A stretch of 64,000 nt of DNA from Novosphingobium sp. SG751A (GTDB lineage: Bacteria > Pseudomonadota > Alphaproteobacteria > Sphingomonadales > Sphingomonadaceae), in contig NZ_JABGCB010000002.1 in NCBI RefSeq assembly GCF_013149295.1, positions 62,001 to 126,000 on the forward strand, read 5' to 3'. The position numbers and the translations under genes were made by a program. The notes below the pieces were generated by a model that made no database searches, had not been told where the DNA came from, and worked only from the letters and a program-made list of their open reading frames with translations. This document shows positions 38,692-47,214 of this stretch, one piece after another. Positions within the stretch are counted from its first letter, which is position 1. Every line of letters begins with the position of its first letter.

Positions 38692-40365
38692 TTAGTTCAG
38701 GCTGAAGCCGGGTTGGGTTGCTTCGCCGGCCACGGCGCGTTTGCCCGCCTTGGTTTCGGGGGCGGCGCTCACCTTTTTGGGCGGCGCGTTCTCGCCTTCG
38801 GAGGGCTTGAGGGTCGGCTTGGGACGTTCCGCCCCGCTCTTGCCCTCGCTCAACATATTGGCGGCCACCTGCTGGATGTCATTGGCGGTCTGCATGCCGT
38901 CGGTGGGCAGCTTGATGTCGCCATCATTGACCGGCTTGACCAGATAGGGGGTGATGACGATCACCAGTTCGGTCTCGCCCTTGGTAAAGCTGGTGGATTT
39001 GAACAAGGCGCCCAGCACCGGCAGATCGCCCGCACCGGGCATTTTCTGGATCGTGTTGCTTGCCTTGTTTGACAACAGGCCGCCGATCATCATGCTTTGC
39101 CCCGAACCCAGCTCGACCGAGGTTTCGGTGCGGCGGGTGGAAAGCGCGGGGATCGAATAGCCGTTGAGCGTGACCGCGCCCTGGCTGGAGAGTTCGGAAA
39201 CCTCGGGGCGCACACGCATGCTGATCCGCCCGTCGGACAGGACGGTGGGGGTAAAGCTCAGGCTGACGCCATATTTCTTATATTCGATCGAGACCGTGCC
39301 GAGGCCCGATGAGATCGGAATCGGAAATTCGCCGCCCGCCAAAAACTCGCCCGTCTCGCCCGACAGCGCGGTCAGGTTGGGCTGGGCCAGCGTGGTGACC
39401 AGACCGATCTGTTCGCCCGCATCCAGCGCGCCCAGAATGTTTACGCCCAGCAGCGTGCCGGTACCGGCCAGCGTGGTGGCGGTGGAGAGGGCCGACAGCG
39501 ATGTGGCGTCCTTTTCCTGGACGCCGTTGGGGGTGTTCGCATAATATTTTCCTGTCCCCCCCACATTCAGCGGCGAACCGGGGGTGAAGGTGGTAAAGGA
39601 GCGGCCCTGCGAAACGCCGAACTGGAATCCGTTGCCGCCATTGCCCATGGTGGTCAGGTTGAACCCCAGCGTCTTGGTCAGCGAGCGCGAGACTTCGGCG
39701 ATGCGCACCTGAAGGTTGACCTGAAGCGGGGTGGCCGTTTTCAGGCGGGTGATGACATTGGCTTCCTTGCCAAGATAGGCGGTGACGAGGCGTTGGGCCT
39801 CGGCCGCATCCTCGGGTGCGCCCACGGTGCCGGTCAGCAGATAGGTGCCTGCGCTCAGCGTTGCCACATTGATGTGCGATTCGGGCATGGCGACTTTCAG
39901 CATCTGGTCGACGCTGTCGATGTTGCTGGCCACGCGCACATTGGTGGACCAGATCACTTGCCCTGCCGCATTGCTGGCATAGATCGTCGTCTCGCCCGCG
40001 CTGCGGCCATAGACATAGAGCTGGTTGTTCGATTTGACCTGAACATCGGCGATCTTGTCATCGGCGACAAAGACATCCTTCATCGGGCCGGGCAGATTGA
40101 CCAGTTGTCCGCGCCCCAGCGCGACCGCCATGGCCGCCGAAGGGCCGCTGATCGCCACGGGGGCATAGGCACGCGCGCCAAGGTCGCGCATCGTTTCGCG
40201 GCTGGGGCCGTTGGCGGGGGCCATAACCGGCTTTGCGGCGGGCTTTTTGACCGCATGGGCAGGCCCCGCGCTCAGCGTGGCAGGCGCAAGGCCTGCCAGA
40301 CAGGCCGAGGCCAGCGCGATGGCGGCCAGAGGGCCAGACAGTGGAAGGGTGAGGCGGTGCTGCAT
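38692..40365 (-). CDS. cpaC: Tad pilus outer-membrane secretin CpaC/RcpA
   Basis: The 557-residue protein has a signal peptide, an N-terminal pilus/BON-like domain (VNLPGPMKDVFVADDKIADVQVKSNNQLYVYGRSAGETTIYASNAAG) and the secretin domain with PNLTALSGETGEFLAGGEFPIPIS, GVSLSFTPTVLSDGRISMRVRPEVSELS, SVELGSGQSMMIGGLLSN and PGAGDLPVLGALFKSTSF, then a Pro/Lys-rich tail. It forms the pore through which the Flp pilus leaves. ATG 40365 with AGAGG upstream is chosen; the open frame extends to 40473 but would overlap cpaB. Confidence 0.94.
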   Translation of the reverse strand: MQHRLTLPLSGPLAAIALASACLAGLAPATLSAGPAHAVKKPAAKPVMAPANGPSRETMRDLGARAYAPVAISGPSAAMAVALGRGQLVNLPGPMKDVFVADDKIADVQVKSNNQLYVYGRSAGETTIYASNAAGQVIWSTNVRVASNIDSVDQMLKVAMPESHINVATLSAGTYLLTGTVGAPEDAAEAQRLVTAYLGKEANVITRLKTATPLQVNLQVRIAEVSRSLTKTLGFNLTTMGNGGNGFQFGVSQGRSFTTFTPGSPLNVGGTGKYYANTPNGVQEKDATSLSALSTATTLAGTGTLLGVNILGALDAGEQIGLVTTLAQPNLTALSGETGEFLAGGEFPIPISSGLGTVSIEYKKYGVSLSFTPTVLSDGRISMRVRPEVSELSSQGAVTLNGYSIPALSTRRTETSVELGSGQSMMIGGLLSNKASNTIQKMPGAGDLPVLGALFKSTSFTKGETELVIVITPYLVKPVNDGDIKLPTDGMQTANDIQQVAANMLSEGKSGAERPKPTLKPSEGENAPPKKVSAAPETKAGKRAVAGEATQPGFSLN

Positions 40366-40381
40366 CTTGTGGCCTCTCATC

Positions 40382-41500
40382 TCAAGGTTGGGCCAGAGGG
40401 CCGGATGCACCGCCGCCAAAGGCGTTGCCCGCCGCGCCCATGCCATTGGCAATCGCGGCAACCGGCTGGCCATTGGCGCCCATGGAAACGGTCTGACTGT
40501 CGCGTCCGCGGATCACGCGCACGCCATTGTTGTTCACTCGCGCCACCACCGGCGCGCCCATCGAGGGGCCGCCTGCTGCAGGCATGGTCGGGCCGCTGGC
40601 GGGCAGGGTGCGCTTTTGAAAACGCGAAACTTCGGCCCCGGTGGTCATCGATTCGCCGCCCGATCCGCTGTTGCTGAACGAAGCAGGACGGCGCGCGGCG
40701 CCGGCCAGCAGGCGGGTCTCATCGGCCTTGGATGCGCCCTCGGGCAGCTTGACCGCGCCATTGGCGATCGCCCGGTCCAGATCGCCCTGATTGTCGGCAA
40801 GGCTGCGCAGCGTCAGGCTGAGCGCGCCCACGGCCTGAGCCACCTCGATCTTTTCGGCGATCTTGGGCGTGACCTCCAGCGTGACCGTGTGGAAGGTGCG
40901 TACCACGGTCTTGCCCTCGTTGGTCTGGTTTTCGGTCGATTGGTCGGTGGCCAGCACGCGCAGATTGCGCAGCACGGTTTCCGTCACGTTAAGCGATTGC
41001 GCGTCGCCGCCATTGCCGCGAATGGTCTGGGTGAGCATGACGTCCACCCGGTCGCCCGGAAAGATGAAGCCCGCCACGCCCGACTTTTCCGAGACGGTGA
41101 TGGTGATCGCGCGCATCCCCGCGCCCAGCGCGGCGGCAAGGAAGCCCCGGTCGCCCGGCGCCACCAGCGCGCCTTGCGTCAGCGGCTGGCCCGCGGTGAC
41201 CGGATAGCGCACCACCGTGCCGATCAGCTTGTTCATGTCGATCTTGCCGTCAACGAAATAGGCTTCCTTCATCAGGTTGCCCGGCCAATCCTGAAAATTG
41301 ACCGCGTCGGCCGTGATGATCGTGCCGGGGGGCAGCGCGCGCTGGGCCACCAGAACCTTGGGGCCGGTGGGCGCCACGGGCAGCGCGGCCTGAACGACCG
41401 GGGCCACGTTTCCGCCCGAGAGCATGCTGCGGGCAGCAAGCGCTGTGCCGATCGCGATGACCATCGCGCCAATCAACAGCATCAGCCTTCGTCTATCCAT
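40382..41500 (-). CDS. cpaB: Flp pilus assembly protein CpaB/RcpC
   Basis: The 372-residue protein starts with one membrane helix (LMLLIGAMVIAIGTALAA) and continues with an SAF domain (VLVAQRALPPGTIITADAVNFQDWPGNLMKEAYF...VVRYPVTAGQPLTQGALVAPGDRGFLAA) and an RcpC-type domain (AITITVSEKSGVAGFIFPGDRVDVMLTQ...TVLRNLRVLATDQ...VTLEVTPKIAEKIEVAQAVGALSLTLRSL). The C-terminal 100 residues are low-complexity Gly/Ala/Ser-rich. CpaB is thought to act in the periplasm with the secretin. A 70-bp AT-richer gap to cpaA with GTTAACC may hold a promoter. Confidence 0.92.
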   Translation of the reverse strand: MDRRRLMLLIGAMVIAIGTALAARSMLSGGNVAPVVQAALPVAPTGPKVLVAQRALPPGTIITADAVNFQDWPGNLMKEAYFVDGKIDMNKLIGTVVRYPVTAGQPLTQGALVAPGDRGFLAAALGAGMRAITITVSEKSGVAGFIFPGDRVDVMLTQTIRGNGGDAQSLNVTETVLRNLRVLATDQSTENQTNEGKTVVRTFHTVTLEVTPKIAEKIEVAQAVGALSLTLRSLADNQGDLDRAIANGAVKLPEGASKADETRLLAGAARRPASFSNSGSGGESMTTGAEVSRFQKRTLPASGPTMPAAGGPSMGAPVVARVNNNGVRVIRGRDSQTVSMGANGQPVAAIANGMGAAGNAFGGGASGPLAQP

Positions 41501-41570
41501 CGCGGAACAAGCCCCTTACGCATTAACGGCAGAACGACCGGAAATATCCGATAAATTGGTTAACATTCGA

Positions 41571-42059
41571 TCACCCCGCCAGAACGGTTCCGGCGGCGGG
41601 AAATAAATAGCCCGATGCGATCACCCACAGCCCGCCAAGGGCAATGGCAACGCCATAGGGAATCGATGGCCTGTGCGGATGGCGCCGCGCCACATGCCAT
41701 GCGGCCAGAGCCACCGTCAGCACGCCGCCCGACACCGCCATCACCATCAGCAACTGGGCAAACCAGACCGGCTTGATCCACAGCGCCAGCGCCACCAGCA
41801 GCTTGACATCGCCCCCGCCCATGGCCCCGATCGCAAACAATCCGGCCAGCACCACAAAGGCCCCGCCCGCCAGCGCCAGTTGCCAGCCGATTTCGGCCAT
41901 GCCCATATGGCAGGCCCACCAGAACAGCGGCGCGGCAAGGGCGATCCCGGCATTGAGCCAGTTGTCGATCTGGCGCCGCCGCATATCGGTATAGGCAGCC
42001 ACCAGCAGCGCGATTGCCAAGCCGATCAGCAGACCGTAGGAAAAGGAGAAACCAAGCAT
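41571..42059 (-). CDS. cpaA: Prepilin peptidase CpaA (A24 family)
   Basis: The 162-residue protein is a small polytopic aspartyl peptidase. The two catalytic Asp residues lie in AAYTDMRRRQIDNWLN and GAMGGGDVKLLVALALW, the pattern of A24 type IV prepilin peptidases. Hydrophobic helices surround both. It cleaves the leader of Flp pilins before assembly. AGAGG precedes the ATG. It is the first gene of the pilus cluster; no flp pilin gene is visible between it and the divergent hydrolase, so the pilin is encoded elsewhere. Confidence 0.93.
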   Translation of the reverse strand: MLGFSFSYGLLIGLAIALLVAAYTDMRRRQIDNWLNAGIALAAPLFWWACHMGMAEIGWQLALAGGAFVVLAGLFAIGAMGGGDVKLLVALALWIKPVWFAQLLMVMAVSGGVLTVALAAWHVARRHPHRPSIPYGVAIALGGLWVIASGYLFPAAGTVLAG

Positions 42060-42194
42060 GCGGACCTCTGGGTGGATCAGGGTTCCGGTTTAGTGGTGAT
42101 GACTTACCAAACAGTAACCAACGCAAGGCGCGCAAATGGCGGATGCGGGCGCAATCGGGGGGCTGACGGGCGGCAAGGCGGAAAAGAGGTGCTA

Positions 42195-43148
42195 ATGGAA
42201 CTTCCCGAGGGCGGTGTTGAGCAATTCTGGATGGCGCCCGATGGCTGGCCGATCCGTCGAATCGATCTTTCCCCTCGCCATGTTCTGCGCGGCAGCCTGC
42301 TGTTCATGCCCGGACGGGGCGATTTCTATGAAAAATACCTCGAGTCGCTGGAGGAATGGCGCGATGCCGGGTGGCATGTGACCAGCCTCGACTGGCGCGG
42401 TCAGGCCGGGTCGGGGCGGCTGGGGATGGATGCGACTACCGGGCATGTCGATGATTTTTCGGTGTGGGTCGAGGATCTGGCCGCGTTCTGGCGGCAATGG
42501 CGGGGCGAAAGGTCGGGGCCGGTGGTGCTGATCGGCCATTCGATGGGCGGGCATCTGGCGCTGCGCGCACTGGCGCAGGGGCGGGTCGATCCCGATGCGC
42601 TGGTGCTTTCGGCGCCAATGCTGGGTTTTGCGGCGGGGGGGGCGCCTTTCTGGTCGCAAAAGATGCTGGGCTGGGCGATGCTCAAACTGGGCGATGCGCG
42701 GCGTCCGGCGTGGAATGGCGGGGAAAAACCGGCCAGCTCGCTCCATGCGCGCAAAGGGCTGCTGACCCATGACGCGCGGCGCTATCAGCAGGAGATGGAC
42801 TGGCGCGCGGTGCGGCCCGAACTGGCGATGGGCCCGGCCAGTTGGGGCTGGATGGCGGCGGGGCTGCGCTCGATGGAGACGTTCATGGCGCCCGGCGTGC
42901 TGGAGCGGGTCGAGACGCCGGTGCTGATCCTGTCGACCGCCGCCGATGGGCTGGTGTGCCACCGGGCCAATCTGAAGGCGGCGCGGCGCTTGCCCCATGG
43001 CGAGATCATGAGTTTCGGCCCCGAGGCCGCCCATGAGATCCTGCGCGAGGTGGACGAGGTGCGCGAGCCTGCCATGGAGCGGATCGAGGCCTTTCTGAGC
43101 GAGCATGTGGCCCAGCCTGTGACACCGGACTTGACCCGCGCGCTTTGA
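42195..43148 (+). CDS. Alpha/beta hydrolase, lysophospholipase-like
   Basis: The 317-residue protein has an alpha/beta hydrolase fold: LLFMPGRGDFYEKY near the oxyanion position, the nucleophile elbow GHSMGGHL (Ser ~116), Asp in STAADGL and His in FGPEAAHEIL as the likely triad. It resembles the PldB/monoacylglycerol-lipase group (Hydrolase_4), so esters of fatty acids or lysophospholipids are likely substrates; not proven. AGAGG precedes ATG 42195. It is divergent from cpaA and followed 17 nt later by an FAD oxidase gene. Confidence 0.86.
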   Translation: MELPEGGVEQFWMAPDGWPIRRIDLSPRHVLRGSLLFMPGRGDFYEKYLESLEEWRDAGWHVTSLDWRGQAGSGRLGMDATTGHVDDFSVWVEDLAAFWRQWRGERSGPVVLIGHSMGGHLALRALAQGRVDPDALVLSAPMLGFAAGGAPFWSQKMLGWAMLKLGDARRPAWNGGEKPASSLHARKGLLTHDARRYQQEMDWRAVRPELAMGPASWGWMAAGLRSMETFMAPGVLERVETPVLILSTAADGLVCHRANLKAARRLPHGEIMSFGPEAAHEILREVDEVREPAMERIEAFLSEHVAQPVTPDLTRAL

Positions 43149-43165
43149 GCGGCTTGGGTCGGGCG

Positions 43166-44254
43166 ATGAGCCAGAGGTTTGATATAGCAATCGTGGGCGC
43201 CGGGATGGCGGGCGCCTCGCTGGGCGCGCATTTGCTGGCGCGCGGCGCGGGGTCTGTGGTCATGCTGGAGGGCGAGGACCGCCCCGGATACCATTCCACC
43301 GGGCGCAGCGCGGCTTTCTGGCAGGAAACCTATGGCGGGCCGCAGGTTCAGCCTTTGACGCTGGCCTCCGGGCCGGTGCTGGAGGAACTGGGCTTTCTGC
43401 ATCCGCGCGGCGGGCTGCATCTGGCGCGGCGTGAGGATCTGGCCGCGTTGGAGGAATTTGCCGAGGATTTTGCAGGCGCTGGCGTCGATCTGCCCGCCGT
43501 GGACCGCGCGGGGATGGAGGCGCAGGTGCCGGGCCTCGATCCGCAATGGGTGGCGGGCCTTGCCGAGCCGTCATGCCGCGACATCGATGTGGCGGGGCTG
43601 CATCAGCATTACCTCTCTGCCTTTCGGCGCGGCGGGGGCGAGGTGTGGACGCGGGCGCGGTTGGCGGCTGCGTCTCGTGATGGCGATTGGGCGCTGAGCC
43701 TTGAGGATGGGCGCGAGATCCGCGCCGGGGTGCTGGTCAATGCGGCGGGCGCCTGGGCGGACGAGGTGGCTGCGATGGCCGGGGCGCGGCCCGTGGGTAT
43801 TCAGCCGTTAAGGCGCACTATGGCCCAGATCCGTGTTTCGCCCGAAGCGCAGGCCGCCATGCCGCTGGTGATGGACATGGGTGGGACGTTCTATTTCAAG
43901 CCCGAGGGCGGACGGCTCTGGCTGACGCCGCACGATGAAACGCCCGTGCCGCCCTGCGATGCGGCGCCCGAGGAAATCGACGTGGCCGTGGCGATCGATC
44001 GCTTTGAGGGGGTGGTCGACTGGCGCGTCGAGGCGGTCGAGCATCGCTGGGCGGGGTTGCGCAGCTTCGCGCCGGATCGGTTGCCGGTCTATGGCTGGGA
44101 TGTTTCGGTGCCGGGCTTTTTCTGGTGCGCGGGGCAGGGTGGGTTTGGCATCCAGACCGCGCCCGCTGCGGCGGAGATGGCGGCGCGGTTGCTCTTGGGG
44201 CAGGAGCCGGGCGAGGTTGATCCGGGGGTGTTTGGACCGGGGAGGTTTGTTTAA
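43166..44254 (+). CDS. FAD-dependent oxidoreductase (DAO family)
   Basis: The 362-residue protein belongs to the D-amino-acid-oxidase/glycine-oxidase fold. The N-terminal Rossmann motif is IAIVGAGMAGASLGAHLL, then DRPGYHSTGRSAAFWQETYGG (FAD and substrate loops), VLVNAAGAWADEVAAMAG in the middle and a C-terminal GFFWCAGQGGFGIQTAPAAAEMAARLL that closes over FAD. It oxidises a secondary amine or amino acid; the substrate is unknown. ATG 43166 is chosen over TTG 43145, which would overlap the hydrolase stop. The two genes probably form an operon. A REP-like repeat begins 11 nt after the stop. Confidence 0.86.
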   Translation: MSQRFDIAIVGAGMAGASLGAHLLARGAGSVVMLEGEDRPGYHSTGRSAAFWQETYGGPQVQPLTLASGPVLEELGFLHPRGGLHLARREDLAALEEFAEDFAGAGVDLPAVDRAGMEAQVPGLDPQWVAGLAEPSCRDIDVAGLHQHYLSAFRRGGGEVWTRARLAAASRDGDWALSLEDGREIRAGVLVNAAGAWADEVAAMAGARPVGIQPLRRTMAQIRVSPEAQAAMPLVMDMGGTFYFKPEGGRLWLTPHDETPVPPCDAAPEEIDVAVAIDRFEGVVDWRVEAVEHRWAGLRSFAPDRLPVYGWDVSVPGFFWCAGQGGFGIQTAPAAAEMAARLLLGQEPGEVDPGVFGPGRFV

Positions 44255-44264
44255 AGGGGGGAGG

Positions 44265-44307
44265 TTTGCCTCCGGCGGGCAAAGGGCGGGGGCCCTTTGC
44301 AATCCCG
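44265..44307 (+). repeat. REP-like palindromic repeat, copy E
   Basis: Forward copy of the repeat, starting 11 nt after the FAD oxidase stop: TTTGCCTCCGGCGGGCAAA then GGGCGGGGGCCCTTTGCAA. A remnant of the inner inverted repeat (TTTGAAGGCCGCTGCG) follows near 44358. It faces copy F at 44837-44879. Confidence 0.88.
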
Positions 44308-44404
44308 TTATGGGGTGGCGCGTGGGTGGCGGCGTGGTGTTTTGGGGCGAGGTGACGGGTTTGAAGGCCGCTGCGCGGCGGGGGATGGTCGCAGGGCTGG
44401 GGTA

Positions 44405-44674
44405 TCAATTTGTTTTGGGCGGCTTCGGCTTGGCATGGTTGAACAAAGACCACACAATCAGCACCAAGGTCGCACACTCCATTCCAATATTGAGTGGGCG
44501 GCCTAAACGCGATTGCACCTTGATTTCTAATGGCGAGATCAATTCTGCGGCTTTCAGCACAATGAGGAAGCCGAATACGGCGAGCACAACGCGCCCTCTC
44601 CAATGATATTGGCTGGCAAGCAGCACGCACAGCCAAATACTCAAGCTCAAAGCGCTACTGAGTATATCGGTCAT
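44405..44674 (-). CDS. Small hypothetical membrane protein
   Basis: The reading frame encodes ~89 residues (93 from ATG 44686) with three hydrophobic stretches: ILSSALSLSIWLCVLLAS, VVLAVFGFLIVLKAAEL and GMECATLVLIVWSLF. I recognise no family. The DNA is visibly lower in GC than its neighbours, with many A/T-ending codons, and the gene sits between inverted repeat copies E and F. This suggests either acquired DNA or a non-coding stretch that happens to be open. No strong ribosome site is seen. Confidence that it is a real gene is moderate. Confidence 0.45.
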   Translation of the reverse strand: MTDILSSALSLSIWLCVLLASQYHWRGRVVLAVFGFLIVLKAAELISPLEIKVQSRLGRPLNIGMECATLVLIVWSLFNHAKPKPPKTN

Positions 44675-44836
44675 CGACACCACCATCGTGGAAACACGGA
44701 AAAAACGGCATCTCTCATGTCCACTGTAGCCCCGTTTTGCGCAACGCCTATTTTCTTTCCGCGAAGCGGCTTACCTGCCTTTCTCGTCCTCGCCTCCAAA
44801 CGCACCGTTGCAGTTCCTCCGCAACGCCGACAGTAA

Positions 44837-44879
44837 CGGGATTGCAAAGGGCCCTCGCCCTTTGCCCGCCGGAGGCAAA
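44837..44879 (-). repeat. REP-like palindromic repeat, copy F
   Basis: Reverse copy of the same repeat, ending next to the ccmB stop codon, preceded by GACAGTAACGGG. Together with E it brackets about 530 bp containing a low-GC small membrane frame. Confidence 0.88.
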
Positions 44880-44882
44880 CTT

Positions 44883-45545
44883 CTACCTGCCCGCCCGCAA
44901 CGCCGCCGCCCCGGCAAAAGGCGTCAAGGCCACCAGCACCAGACTGGCCGCGCCCGCCAGCGCCAATCCGCTCTCGCCGCCGATGGCCAGCGCACCTGCG
45001 CCGAAGATGAGCAATGGCACGCATAGGGGGATGAAGAGCAGGCCCGCCAGCGCCGCGCCGCCTTTCAACCCTGCGGTGATGGTGGCCACCGCTACGCCCA
45101 CGGCGGCAAGGCCGGGGGTTCCGGCAAGGAGGCCCAGTTCGACGAGGGTGATGGTGCGCGCGTCGAGGCCGAGCAGCGCGGCGGCGGGCAGGGTGGCCAG
45201 CATGAGGGGCGGGGCGAAGGAGAGCCAGTGGGCCAGCAGGCGCAGGGCGACGATGACTTCTTCGGAGATGCCGCGCAGGGCCCATTGCTCGAACAGGCCG
45301 GCTTCGCGGTCGGGCTCGATCAGGCGGTCGAGCGGCAGGATCGCGGCCAGCAGCGCGGCCAGCCAGATCACGCCTCCGCCCACGCGGGCGAGGAGTTTGG
45401 GGTCCGGTCCGACGGCGAAGGGGAAGATGATGGCGACGGCAAGGAAGAACAGGATGGGCAGCATGATGCCGCCTCCGCCCCCGCTGCCCAACAGGAGCAG
45501 GCGCAGATCGCGGCGCAGGATGGCGAGGAGGGCGGCCCCCTTCAC
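44883..45545 (-). CDS. ccmB: Haem exporter membrane protein CcmB
   Basis: The 220-residue protein is a six-helix ABC-2-like permease: helices near residues 25-45, 58-72, 100-125, 132-155, 165-185 and 190-212. The motif DREAGLFEQWALRGISEEVIVALRLLAHWL between helices is typical of CcmB. With CcmA and CcmC it takes part in haem handling for cytochrome c maturation (releasing holo-CcmE). Its start overlaps the end of ccmA by 4 nt. ccmC, ccmD and ccmE do not follow; repeat F lies 4 nt after the stop. Confidence 0.93.
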   Translation of the reverse strand: MKGAALLAILRRDLRLLLLGSGGGGGIMLPILFFLAVAIIFPFAVGPDPKLLARVGGGVIWLAALLAAILPLDRLIEPDREAGLFEQWALRGISEEVIVALRLLAHWLSFAPPLMLATLPAAALLGLDARTITLVELGLLAGTPGLAAVGVAVATITAGLKGGAALAGLLFIPLCVPLLIFGAGALAIGGESGLALAGAASLVLVALTPFAGAAALRAGR

Positions 45546-46144
45546 AGCGCGTACTCGGCAAGGTCGAGGCGGGTGAGTCCGGGGATGCCAAGGGATTGAT
45601 GCGAGGCGATAATGCAGGCGCCTCCGCCCGCACAGTGGCGCGCGATCATGCGTTCGACCATCGCGCAGGCGGCCACGTCCAGCCCGTTCAAAGGCTCGTC
45701 CAGCAGCCAGTTGGGCGCGTTCTGGCCGATCAGGCGGGCAAGGGCGGCGCGCTTCTTCTGGCCGGTGGAGAGATAGCGCACCGGCACGTCGAGCAGATTG
45801 GCCAAGCCCAGCCCGTTGATGGCTTCATCGGGCACCGGCCCATCGACCCGCGCCCAAAACGCCAGCGCCGCGCCCAGAGGCTGGCCCAGATCAAGGCCGT
45901 GGCGCTCGTCCATCAGGGCCAGCGGGCCGTCCCACGCGATGGCGCCAGTGATGCCGCTGACCGGATCGGGGCTGGGCGGGAGCAGGCCCGCGAGCATCCG
46001 CATCAGACTGGATTTGCCCAGCCCATTCGGCCCCAGAACATGCAGCGCCTGTCCCCGCGCCAAGCCCAGAGAAAGGCCCGAAAACAGCCAGCGGTCGCCG
46101 CGGCGGCAGCACAGATCAGTGGCGGTGAGGGCGGTGGCGGTCAT
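45542..46144 (-). CDS. ccmA: Haem exporter ATP-binding protein CcmA
   Basis: The 200-residue ABC ATPase has Walker A GPNGLGKSS (38-46), signature LSTGQKKR, Walker B NWLLDEPLNGLD and the switch His in IIASHQSL. The lysine-rich signature and short length are typical of CcmA. It powers CcmB/CcmC release of CcmE-haem for c-type cytochrome assembly, consistent with the cytochrome c gene at 32.7 kb. It overlaps ccmB by 4 nt. Repeat copy G starts about 50 bp before its start codon, so promoter space is limited. Confidence 0.94.
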   Translation of the reverse strand: MTATALTATDLCCRRGDRWLFSGLSLGLARGQALHVLGPNGLGKSSLMRMLAGLLPPSPDPVSGITGAIAWDGPLALMDERHGLDLGQPLGAALAFWARVDGPVPDEAINGLGLANLLDVPVRYLSTGQKKRAALARLIGQNAPNWLLDEPLNGLDVAACAMVERMIARHCAGGGACIIASHQSLGIPGLTRLDLAEYAL

Positions 46145-46454
46145 GGTGGGGTGGCGATAGGGAAAAGTGGGGGGGCTGCCAAGAAGAAGGTTTTGCCTCC
46201 GGCGGGCTTTGATGTGCCTCCGGCGGGCAAAGGGCGGGGGCCCTTTGCAATCCCGTTAATGGGGGGAGGCTGGCCAGGGGGTGTTTAGAGGAGTGAAAGC
46301 CTGCGGCGCGGTAGGGTCAGGCCTGTCCGCGCCGCAGGCTTTCCATTTCAACCTCGCGTCCGACACGCAACGCCGCCGCCCTTGCGCTACGCAGACAGTA
46401 ATGGGAGCGCGAGGGACGAGTCCCTCGCATCTTGACTTTCCTTAATCAAAACAA
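46145..46454. repeat. REP-like repeats, pair G/H with inner perfect 17-bp inverted repeat
   Basis: Non-coding stretch between ccmA and the glycosylase gene. Copy G (46192-46255) holds a partial duplication: TTTTGCCTCCGGCGGGC is followed by a second, complete unit from 46214. The inner inverted repeat is perfect: GAAAGCCTGCGGCGCGG (46295-46311) with CCGCGCCGCAGGCTTTC (46327-46343). The right side (H, about 46394-46436) keeps the CAGTAATGGGA flank but has a different palindrome, GCGAGGGAC/GTCCCTCGC (46409-46417 and 46420-46428). Confidence 0.85.
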
Positions 46455-47072
46455 TCACAAAGCCGCATTGTTATAGCAATGCCACGTAAAGATCGCCGCC
46501 GCGCCCCGATGGGGCCGCCACCCTTCGGCCAATATCCGCGTCTGCTTCTCGCTTGGCCGCTCTGGCAGTCCCAGCAATTTGCCAAGGCCGATCTGGACGG
46601 CAAGGTCGCCGGCGGGCCAGATGTCGGGGCGGCCTTCGGCGAAGAGGAGGTAGATTTCGGCCGACCAGCGCCCGATGCCCTTGATGCGGGTGAGGAGGGT
46701 GATGGCTTCCTCGTCATCGGCGGGCAGGGCGGAAAAATCGAGTTCGCCCGCCAGCACCATTTCGCACAGCGACCGCGCATAGGACTGTTTCTGGCGCGAG
46801 AGGCCGCAGGCGCGCAAAGTATCGAAATCGGCGGCCAGCAGCGCGGATGGATCAGCCTCCTCGCCCGCAACGCCCACCATTTTGGCCCACATGGACGAGG
46901 CGGCGGCTACTGAAACCTGTTGCCCCACGATGGTGCGCAGCATGGTGGCATGGCCGCGCGCGCGGATGCGCGGCTCGGGCAATCCCACCCGGCCGAGCGC
47001 TTGCGCAATGCCCGGCGTGGTTTGCGCAATGGCATTCAGCCCCTTTTCAATCGCTTCTGCCGAAAGTCCCAT
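46455..47072 (-). CDS. DNA-3-methyladenine glycosylase II family (AlkA-like, HhH-GPD)
   Basis: The 205-residue protein has the HhH-GPD fold: ATMLRTIVGQQVSVAAASSMWAKM, then the helix-hairpin-helix LLTRIKGIGRWSAEIYLLF followed by the catalytic Asp in WPAGDLAV (Asp156). It should remove alkylated bases (3-methyladenine type) from DNA as the first step of base-excision repair. The N-terminal AlkA beta domain is absent, as in the smaller bacterial members. ATG 47072 is chosen; the frame extends to a TTG at 47162 without support. It is divergent from the ferredoxin gene with ~140 bp between starts. Confidence 0.87.
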   Translation of the reverse strand: MGLSAEAIEKGLNAIAQTTPGIAQALGRVGLPEPRIRARGHATMLRTIVGQQVSVAAASSMWAKMVGVAGEEADPSALLAADFDTLRACGLSRQKQSYARSLCEMVLAGELDFSALPADDEEAITLLTRIKGIGRWSAEIYLLFAEGRPDIWPAGDLAVQIGLGKLLGLPERPSEKQTRILAEGWRPHRGAAAIFTWHCYNNAAL

Positions 47073-47214
47073 TTGTGCCCGTTTCGTGAATGGAAATGAC
47101 AAAATTTTGCGCAATTCGGCCTGTTGCCAAACCGGCGGCTTGCCGATAGCAGCCGTGGCCAAGCGCCGTTGCGCTGCGCTTCATATAACTGCGCATCATA
47201 CAGAGGGATTTGAT

